From Tridacna crocea (taxonomy: Eukaryota > Mollusca > Bivalvia > Cardiida > Cardiidae), in contig OX031069.1 in assembly GCA_943736015.1 (NCBI GenBank), positions 38,846,728 through 38,910,727 on the forward strand: a stretch of 64,000 nt of DNA, read 5' to 3'. Under the pieces are notes generated by a model. The model had not been told where the DNA came from, ran no database searches, and saw only the letters and a program-made list of their open reading frames with translations. The position numbers and the translations under genes were made by a program. Of the stretch, positions 56,781 through 64,000 are shown piece by piece. The first letter of the stretch is position 1, and the number at the start of each line of letters is the position of its first letter.

Positions 56781-56818
56781 TGATTCATCTTGGGCACTTA
56801 TTCACTTATTAACAGATG

Positions 56819-56819
<1 letters not shown>

Positions 56820-56854
<35 letters not shown>

Positions 56855-56862
56855 CATTATTA
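56820..56862 (+). repeat. (ATT)n microsatellite
   Basis: About 14 trinucleotides with one ATC interruption. Confidence 0.9.
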
Positions 56863-57055
56863 GAGAGTAACTTTAAAACCGGATCGAGCAATCATTTACA
56901 TTTTCTCTGGGTTGGTTTTAGTTTGCACTGCACTGCATCAAAAAAGAACTTATATAGGGATGCAATTTGCTTTGAAAGTTTATTTAAACCCCACCTTTTT
57001 TTTTTGTTTCATTCACTATCACATATGAACTTCTTACATGTTAATATTAACCTGT

Positions 57056-57142
57056 TTCAAAAAGTTCTAAGTTTCAACGACCCTAAAGAAGACAGCTTTT
57101 GAAAACAATGCGGAAAAAGGAGAAAATACTGGTATTCTTCCA
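57056..57142 (-). mobile_element. Family A fragment
   Basis: Left flank GTTTCAACGACCCTAAAGAA and one hairpin arm; cut after AAATACTGGTA. Confidence 0.6.
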
Positions 57143-57515
57143 GATCAATGATAAATCCTATCACTTTGGCTAAACAAAACAGACCAGTGGTGAAATCACA
57201 CATTCTCAAAATACAAATTAAGCTTTAGAAAAAAATGATAACTTTGATGAAAGGAGCTTAGTATCGTTATAAGTGTCTCAGCTGCAATATTTTCAGAGGT
57301 GGGCGTTAAAAATAAACAACGAGAAATCGTTTATCACGAGGGATGAACCCATTCTTGTATACTCGAGTAATAAAATTTTCTTAGAAATACGAAGTCCCCA
57401 TTATTATTATGTAGAAAATAGCAATATTTTTTTTTTCAGCTTAGACTTCCAAATCACGCTGCACAAAAATTTATCAGTAACTACTCCCTTAGCAAGTGCT
57501 GCCGATTTAACATCT

Positions 57516-57706
57516 GGGGGCACGCGTATTCGCCAACCATTCTTGAGAATATTCTTAGTCTTACTCTCCAAGGTTTTCTACATTTGTAAGTAACACAACT
57601 TCTGATTGGCTAAACCATTCGGTTTAGCCAATCAGAAGTTATGTTACTTACAAATGTGAAAAATTCTGGAGAATAAGACAAAGAAGGGTTGGTGAATACG
57701 GGCCCA
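57516..57706. mobile_element. Family F element
   Basis: Core GATTGGCTAAACC with GGTTTAGCCAATCAGAAGTT at about 57604-57635; ends GTATTCGCCAACCATTCTTG and GGTTGGTGAATACGGGCCC. Confidence 0.8.
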
Positions 57707-57709
57707 GAT

Positions 57710-58570
57710 GCTGAAATATGTGGCCTCTGATCTGAATCTACAGCGTATGGCACTGTTACTTTTGTACATATAAAGCTTGGGCATTGTTGAATTAAGTTTC
57801 GTTATGGTAGACTATTAAGTTTCTGTTGAATATATTTAGATGTGTCAATATTGAATGTACATTGATACAAATACATATATAAATAAATATATATATAAAT
57901 TCTGTAAAACATCTTTCTGTATTTGCGTTTTTCATTTTTTTCATCGAACTCTTGGTATGCTTAACTCATTTGCGAACAGTGTAGACTTACAACACCCACA
58001 TAAGTTCGACAATGAAAAGGGTTGCGTTGGTATAAGTAAAATTGAACCCGATTTGCATAGATCACCGACTTAAAGGTGCCCCTTCAGATTTTGGGAAAAA
58101 AAATTTAACAACAGTTCAAATACACAGATGCAGCTTTAAACATAGCGTCCGAAGAAGACATTGTGGAAAATGATTGTAATGGAATTTAAGCGTCCTTATA
58201 GTCACGTGCCAGTCACTTAACATTCCCACAATGCTTTTTTTTTTTCATTATTTTTGGCAAGAAATCTAAAAAGTAGTTTGAGGGGCTACATAGTCTTTTA
58301 CGGGAATAGCACAAAAAAAAAATAAATTCTTTGCAATATTATGATTCTTAATTATTGATGATTTGTATTGTTTTTTCATATAAGTTTCATATAAATACCC
58401 ACCTTTAAAACATAAAAGCAAACATTTTCTACCTCTATGACATCTTGGTCAGTCTATGACTTTGTATACTTGTAGATATCAAATTTTAGAAGTAAATATT
58501 TTGGCGTTCAGGTCAACGTTTTTCATATCTAACTGAATAACAATTTTTAATAACAATAACTGGGAAGAGG
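57710..58570. other. Spacer
   Basis: No supported feature. Confidence 0.3.
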
Positions 58571-58645
58571 CCTTCTTTAACCATTGGGGGAGGGGAAGAA
58601 ACCAGAATTTTCCCGTTTTCCCCATAGGGTATTTTTATCATTCAA

Positions 58646-58875
58646 TTAACCCTATACCAAACAATCCCTGGTTTTTACGATCTCGAGATAGAAACCTTTT
58701 GAAAACTTTGTGGAAAATGGAGAAAATGCTGGTAACCAGCATGTTCTCCTTTTCCCATAATGTTTTCTACCCTGCTGGAAACAAATTTCAATTTTTTAAG
58801 TTAAACCTTCCTTGTCGTCTGCAAATGCCTTCGATTTGGACAAAGTCTAAAATTTTGTCGACTGGTAAAGAGTTA
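58646..58875 (-). mobile_element. Family A element with TTAA ends
   Basis: TTAA at 58646-58649 and 58872-58875. Hairpin arms have unpaired changes (AGCATGTTCTCC). Confidence 0.85.
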
Positions 58876-58956
58876 AACCATTGGGCGATGGGAGGGGAGG
58901 GGAATGGAAGGAACCAGCATTTTCCCGTTTTCCCCCACAGAATTTCCTATCTTTTT

Positions 58957-59180
58957 TAAACCTTTACCACACAATCCCTACTTTTTACGACCCTGAGAAA
59001 GAAGCCTCTAGAAAACATTGTGGGAAAAAGAGAAAATGCTGGTAACCAGCATTTTCTCCTTTTTCCACAAAGTTTTCTACCCTTCACAAAACAAATTTCA
59101 AATTTTCAGTCACTTCTATTATGTCGTCTGCAAATGCTTTCGATTTGGACAAGTCTAAAATTTTGTTGTTTTGTAAAGAG
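58957..59180 (-). mobile_element. Family A element, duplicated module
   Basis: Starts TTTAAACCTTTACCACACAA; hairpin GGGAAAAAGAG with CTCCTTTTTCCAC. Confidence 0.8.
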
Positions 59181-59264
59181 GCAAACACCATTGGACGAAG
59201 GGAGGGGAGGGGAGGGGAAGAAACCAGCATTTTCCCGTTTTCCCAACAGGATTTCCTATCTTTT

Positions 59265-59493
59265 TTAACCCTTTCCCAAACGGCAAATTTTGGACCAGAC
59301 CAAACTGAAAGCATTTTGCAGATGACAAATTAACAATTGCTAAAAAGATGATTTTTCTCTAAGATAGGGTAGAAAACATTGTGGGAAAAGGAGAAAATGC
59401 TGGTTACCAGCATTTTCTCCTTTTCTCACAATGTTTTCAAAAGTCTTCTATTCCTGACCCGTAAAAACCAGGGATTGTTTGGGAAAGGGTTAT
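59265..59493 (+). mobile_element. Family A element, opposite orientation
   Basis: TTAACCCTTTCCCAAACGGC to GGGAAAGGGTTA. Hairpin near perfect. Confidence 0.85.
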
Positions 59494-59499
59494 GACAAA

Positions 59500-59588
59500 T
59501 CCTATCACATTGGCCACAATCACATTATTGTCTGCAACTCCCCTGAATTTGGACAAGTCTAAAATGTTGTAGGTTGATAAAGAGTCGA
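59500..59588 (-). mobile_element. Family A flank fragment
   Basis: TTGTCTGCAACTCCCC and GGACAAGTCTAAAATGTTG without a hairpin. Confidence 0.6.
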
Positions 59589-59761
59589 AGGTTCAGCTGG
59601 GTGAACAAGTCCATAAGAATTATGTAAATGTGGCTCAAGCTTTGTCCTTGGAAATAGACAGAGATTATGTAAAACAAAGCCTCATTGTTAAACAGCAGAT
59701 ATCTCATATACCCTTCACACTGTGTACAGACACTAGGGACCTGTTAAGAATCAAAGCTTTG

Positions 59762-60005
59762 TTGTATTGAGGTTTAACGCCGTTTTTAGCCGCCATAGGT
59801 TATATCACGGTCAGCAGTGCACCTATTCATGAGTTTCCGATCTTTTTCACTCTAGTACTGATACAACTTCCTTTCCGAGCCGCTGACTATAGTCCTGTCA
59901 CATGCGTTAGAGGTGAGGCAAAAATCGCCGGGGAAAAAGATTTGCCTTTACCGGGTATCGAACTCGCAGGCAGATAAACGAATCACTGAGCTACCAAACC
60001 GGGCC
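59762..60005 (-). mobile_element. tRNA-derived SINE
   Basis: On the minus strand: GGTAGCTCAGTGATTCG (A box), GAGTTCGATACCC (B box, at about 59953-59965) and tail AAAAACGGCGTTAAACCTCA. Not a functional tRNA. Confidence 0.8.
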
Positions 60006-60225
60006 TTGAATCAGTGCTTTAACCGTCTAACAAACAAATACTGGCAATGCTTTCATCAAAGTAACAAGTATGAGAGGTTCATGTAGAACAAAATACTGTG
60101 ACGAATCGGCTCTGCTTAAAGTGCAATGAAGATTCTTCTCCATTCATCTGAATGATTTCGAACGTGCTCGGCTGATATCCATTGAAAATGAGTCATGCTC
60201 GATAAAATGCTTTCCAAAAAGCACA

Positions 60226-60290
60226 GAGAGAGGTCAGCCTGCGCGGTGCGCAGACTGCGCAGGCTGACCTGGATCGAATGCTTTTGCTAT
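60226..60290 (+). mobile_element. C-like palindrome fragment
   Basis: AGGTCAGCCTGCGCGG with inverted GACTGCGCAGGCTGACCT. Confidence 0.65.
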
Positions 60291-61150
60291 CGATCACTTT
60301 TGTACATGTCCAAGGACCAATCTACGCCATGATTCAGCTGTTTGTTGGACAAAATTGATACTATGGATCTATAATTATGAGATGGCTGGCTTGATATAAT
60401 GCATCACAGAGACATATAGGATTTGACATGAGTTGGCTTTTGAGATAAGTTTTTATTAAACGAGTCTCGGGAACTATTATTAAGCGAGACTTTGACGAGC
60501 TTAATAACATTTCCCTTTACGAGTTTAATAAAATTTTATCTCAAAAGCCCAGGAATGTCAGATTCGTTTTATCACATAATGATATTTCACAAAATATAGA
60601 TCAGATGATGCAGAAACATTCATAAATGCACCCGCGGTATTTTCCATGAGACGAATTCACTTGTATGAAATGCGTACAAAATGACGTCAAAAATGACGTC
60701 ACACAAATGTGATATCAAACTTGTGTAAGATAAGAAAATTCGTAATGGGTATATTACACTGAAAACAAGGGAGTTTATGTGATAAATATTAGTTCGAATG
60801 ACAACGGATGAGATCAGGTCATTGTCCTAAGACTTTACCATACCACAGGGAAGCTCTGCACAATGTTTACAGCTGATCTTTGGTTTTTATATTGGGGTCT
60901 TGCGAAGTTCTAGATTGAATAATTCATCAAGGTCTAAGTTTACAATGATGTACTGTAACAGAGTTTTGCCCAACTTTCTATAAACCCTATATAGCCAGTG
61001 CAGATATGGGTTTAGAAGTATATAAAATACCCGTCCTAATTTGGCCGAGAAGAATTTTCTGAAGATAGATTTTTTGGGGACAAAGGTTTTTGTGAAACAA
61101 AAGCTCGCTCCTATTGTTGGCAAAATTTATGTTCACGTCCATCCTGTAGG
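60290..61150. other. Spacer with two adjacent perfect TGACGTCA sites
   Basis: TGACGTCA at 60682-60689 and 60694-60701, 12 bp apart start to start. No gene recognised. Confidence 0.4.
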
Positions 61151-61152
61151 CC

Positions 61153-61327
61153 TACCACACAATCCCGAGTTTTAGCATAACTGAATGAGAATCCTTCTGA
61201 AAACATGGCGGAAAAAGGAGGAAATGCTGGTAACCAGCATTTTCTCCTTTTTCCACCATATTTTCTACTCTTTCGAAGGTCTTCGATTTATTTGTATAGG
61301 TTTCATACTTGTCGTCTGCAGATACAG
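61153..61327 (-). mobile_element. Family A copy
   Basis: Hairpin with ATGGCGGAAAAAGGAGG against CTCCTTTTTCCACCAT; the right flank is shortened. Confidence 0.75.
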
Positions 61328-61463
61328 GTAGAAAACTTCATACTTTTTCTAAGTTGTTATAACTTGTGACCCAACCCCATTTGTATGTAAACTTGTGGGA
61401 AAATAAATATGTTTAAACTAAATTCATATTCAGAGTCAATGGCTCTGACGAGAAAATATTGCC

Positions 61464-61570
61464 AATTCACCCTTTTGCCAATTCACCCTTTGCCGATTCG
61501 CCCAATGCCATCTCGCCCCTTTAACACTTCGCCCCTTCACCACTTCGCCCGATGCCATTTTGCGCAGTTA
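61464..61570 (-). repeat. Degenerate minisatellite TTCGCCC-type, left arm
   Basis: Words such as GCCAATTCACCCTTT and CACTTCGCCC; inverted relative to 61605-61880. Confidence 0.8.
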
Positions 61571-61604
61571 TCAGCTCGCTTTTAACTAGTTTTGGGCCTA
61601 GATA

Positions 61605-61880
61605 TCAGAAAAATGGCGTTTGGGCGAAATGGGAAGGGGCCTTGTGGGAAAAGGGCGAAATGGTCTTTGGGCGAAATGGGAAAGTTGGGCGAGATGGCTT
61701 CTGGGCGAAATGAAAAGTGGGCGAAAATGAATTTGGGCAAAACGGGAAAAGGGCAGGACAGATATTTAGCGAAATGGGAAAAGGGCTAAGCTGGAAAGGG
61801 CGAAAAAAGAATGGGCGAAACGGGGAAAAATTCTGGCGAAATGGGAATGGGCGAAATGGGATTGGGCGAACTGGGAATAA
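61605..61880 (+). repeat. Degenerate minisatellite GGGCGAAATGGGAAA, right arm
   Basis: About 15-22-bp units of GGGCGAAATGGG with variable fillers. Frames over it on both strands are artefacts. Confidence 0.85.
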
Positions 61881-62000
61881 ACCCTCGATGGATAGTAGGG
61901 TTGTAGAATTAAAACAGGTCCAAGACACACCTAACGTCTGAGCTAGATTGGCCAGTCTAGCATTGAACATGGAAATACTGCTGTTTTGACAGCAACAGTG

Positions 62001-62220
62001 TTAACCCATTACCATACAATCCCTACTTTTGAGAAAGAAGCCTTTGGAAAACATTGTGGGAAAAGGAGAATATGCTGGTAACCAACATTTCCTCCTTTTC
62101 CCACAATGTTTTCTACCCTTCACAAAACGAATTTCAAATTTTCAGTCACTTTTATTTCGTCGTCTGCAAATGTTTTCGATTTGGACAAGCCTAAAATATT
62201 GTCGTTTGTTAATGAGTTAA
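62001..62220 (-). mobile_element. Family A element with TTAA ends
   Basis: TTAA at 62001-62004 and 62217-62220, the second shared with the next B copy. Confidence 0.9.
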
Positions 62221-62330
62221 CCCTTTCCGCACCAAAGACGATAATAAGACTTTTGTGAACGACATAGATAAAGATCATATTGCACAGAACGTGCAGTCTG
62301 ATCTTGGTTGTATTACGTTCGCTTGTTTAC
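62217..62330 (+). mobile_element. Family B copy, right end unclear
   Basis: Starts at the shared TTAA; palindrome ATTGCACAGAACGTGCAGTC at about 62279-62299. Confidence 0.7.
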
Positions 62331-62334
62331 TCAA

Positions 62335-63055
62335 ACTCATGACACAAAAATCTGAGTTTCAATGGATTCCATTTTCAGGCATCGAAGAGGATCGAGTTTT
62401 TTCTAGAGTTAAAAACCCAGCATTTTATCAAATAGTTTGCAGTTTTTAGAAGGCGAGATTTTCATTCTAGCCTTCATATGTCAGCGCTAGGCAGCTTATT
62501 GCAAATGCCTCTGAACAGCATTATCAAAACGCCATTCAAATAGTTCGATACTTGTCGAGTGCATTAGATCAAAATAATTGTGAGACCACTGTACATTTAA
62601 TCAGAACAGCAAGAAGAAACTTCAAGTTTCTAGAAGGAATGAAATTGAATTCTTTAAAAGCATCTATTTTGGCAAATGCAAAATACTTTGGATCAATTCA
62701 TTGATACATTCACGTTGCTACAGCAACAAATAAACCGTAGTTATTGTAAGCCAATCGAAAGCCACTAACATGACGTCATTCAGACCTACTTCCACTTCAC
62801 AACGCATAAACAACTAACCAGTGGGATTGTATATGTAAATTTAAGATCCCTGAACTAACCAATCGGATAGCTTCTTTGAAAGACTATCGCTAATAGACCT
62901 CTTTTGTGATTGGTACTATCAGATCTCAAGCTAGGATTTAAAGATCAATACCCATGCCAAGAACAATCCCAAATAAAACTTGAAGCCTCAAATGTAGATC
63001 AAACCGAAGACTCCTGGATAACCAACCCTTCTCCTTCCTCATAGATTGGCAAGAC
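62335..63055. other. Spacer
   Basis: No supported gene. TGACGTCA at 62771-62778. Confidence 0.3.
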
Positions 63056-63057
63056 AA

Positions 63058-63183
63058 AATATGAATTTCTCCTTTTCCCACAATGTTTTCTACCTTGCTT
63101 TGAAACAAATTTTCAATGTTTGATTTACTTTTGTCATCTTCATATGCTTTCAATTTGGACTGGTCTAAAATTTTGTTTACCAA
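63058..63183 (-). mobile_element. Family A right half
   Basis: Begins within the hairpin at TTTCTCCTTTTCCCACAATG and ends at TTTGTTTACCAAAC, where the next, inverted copy starts. Confidence 0.7.
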
Positions 63184-63396
63184 ACAATAAAATTTTACAC
63201 TAGTCCAAATTCGAAAAAGGACCAGACACAAAATAATTGTGACTGAAAAATTGAAACTTGGTTTGGGAGGGGTAGAAAATATTGTGGTAAAAGGAAATAA
63301 TGCTGGTTACCAGCATTTTCTCCTTTTCCCACAATGTTTTTAAAAGTCTTCTTTCTCAGGGTCATTAAAAGTCGGCATTGTGTGGTAAAGGGTTAA
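63180..63396 (+). mobile_element. Family A element
   Basis: ACCAAACAATAAAATTTTAC to GTAAAGGGTTAA (TTAA 63393-63396). Head-to-head with the previous half copy. Confidence 0.85.
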
Positions 63397-63474
63397 GACA
63401 AATGCTTTCATGTATTACTCAGTGTCCAAAGCATGCACGGCTGGGGATTTGTTGTTATTGTCAACCCTCGAATT

Positions 63475-63706
63475 TTGTACCCCACTGCAAAATTTTAGAC
63501 TGGCCTAAATTTGAAAGCAAATGCAGACGACGATTTAATTGGTACAGAAATTAGAGACTTTTCTTTGAAAGGGTTAAAAACATTGTGGGGAAAAGTGGAA
63601 AATTTTGGTCAACAGCATTTCCTCCTTTGTCAATATTGTTCTTAAACCCTTTTCATAGGTACGGACATCATAAAAAAAAGTATTGTATAATGTGGTTAAG
63701 GGTTAA
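63475..63706 (+). mobile_element. Family A copy, decayed hairpin
   Basis: GACGACGATTTAATTGG flank; right end AAGGGTTAA (63703-63706). Confidence 0.75.
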
Positions 63707-63825
63707 CTGCACGAAATTCTCACTTTCATGAAACCTGCCCCCCCCCCCTTTTGTGTCCAGTGTGATGGGGTGGGCTTTTCTGGATGAATCTATTTATGTT
63801 GAATGGGTTTAACTCTTTCAGTACA

Positions 63826-64000
63826 TTTGACCCTTTACCTTACAACAACAAAAAATAAACTTGTCCAAAGTGAAGGTATTTGCAGAAAAATAGATGTTTC
63901 TCAAATTATGGAAGTTTGTTTTGATAGAATAAAAAACAATGTGGAAAAAGGAGAAAATGCTGGTTACCAGCATTTTCTCCTCTTCCCATAATGTTTTCAA
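63826..64000 (+). mobile_element. Family A element running off the window
   Basis: Starts GACCCTTTACCTTACAAC; the hairpin is complete and the right flank lies beyond the end. Confidence 0.85.

Larger units (their letters stand above)
58573..59262 (+). repeat. Repeated filler module between A copies
   Basis: AACCATTGGGnGAnGGGAGGGG then AACCAGCATTTTCCCGTTTT occurs near 58578-58645, 58876-58957 and 59183-59262, between A copies. This points to tandem duplication of an A-plus-filler module of about 305 bp. Confidence 0.75.

Overview
The window reads as nuclear DNA of an invertebrate animal, most likely a bivalve mollusc (inference; the species is not identified). It is AT-rich, has a spliced gene with a long intron, and is packed with short non-autonomous transposable elements. 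The receptor resembles invertebrate 5-HT1 receptors. One element has the architecture of the bivalve 'pearl' or Helentron-associated (HINE) elements, and tRNA-derived SINEs share a mollusc-like 3' tail.

I can support only one protein-coding gene: a 5-HT1-type serotonin G-protein-coupled receptor on the + strand. Exon 1 is 36161-36448 and exon 2 is 41289-42245, with a phase-0 GT-AG intron of 4,840 bp. The joined product is 414 residues with seven membrane segments. Its intron holds at least seven repeat insertions. One of them (family D) stops about 25 bp before the splice acceptor, and the first AATAAA after the stop lies inside a family B element. No transposase, reverse transcriptase, rRNA gene or functional tRNA gene was seen.

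Repeat families named here: A, about 230 bp, TTAA at both ends, ends reading roughly TTAACCCTTTACCACACGA, and a near-perfect central hairpin (GGAGAAAATGCTGGTTACC and its complement), about 50 copies or fragments; B, about 205 bp, also TTAA-bounded, with a central palindrome around CAGACTGCACAGAACGTGCA; C, about 260 bp, TATGGC ends and two internal GCCTGCGC palindromes; D, about 455 bp, an 80-bp-arm foldback at its left end and a perfect TGACGTCA inside; E, about 375 bp, long TIRs; F, about 190 bp, with a GCCAATC palindrome; G, an 80-bp pure palindrome; H, a chain of TGACC/GGTCA palindromes; N, about 890 bp, TIR-bounded; O and P, unclassified dispersed repeats.

Layout: 1-13 kb, dispersed A, D, E and C copies with microsatellites. 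13.4-14.4 kb, a three-level nest of elements. 15-20 kb, D, a SINE, A, B and the P pair. 20.2-25.9 kb, C, A, a pearl-like element nested in A, then a run of B-B-B-A copies joined through single TTAA sites, then an F-like tandem array. 26-35 kb, A copies, long pyrimidine microsatellite, facing minisatellites, H, O and SINEs. 35-43 kb, the receptor gene. 43-46 kb, C, G, B, H and an 84-bp tandem array. 46-64 kb, a long unique hairpin, G, a degenerate tandem array, N, A copies and a second facing minisatellite.

Coordinates of repeat ends are exact where a TTAA or target duplication is named, and otherwise approximate to about 10-20 bp because they were read by eye.
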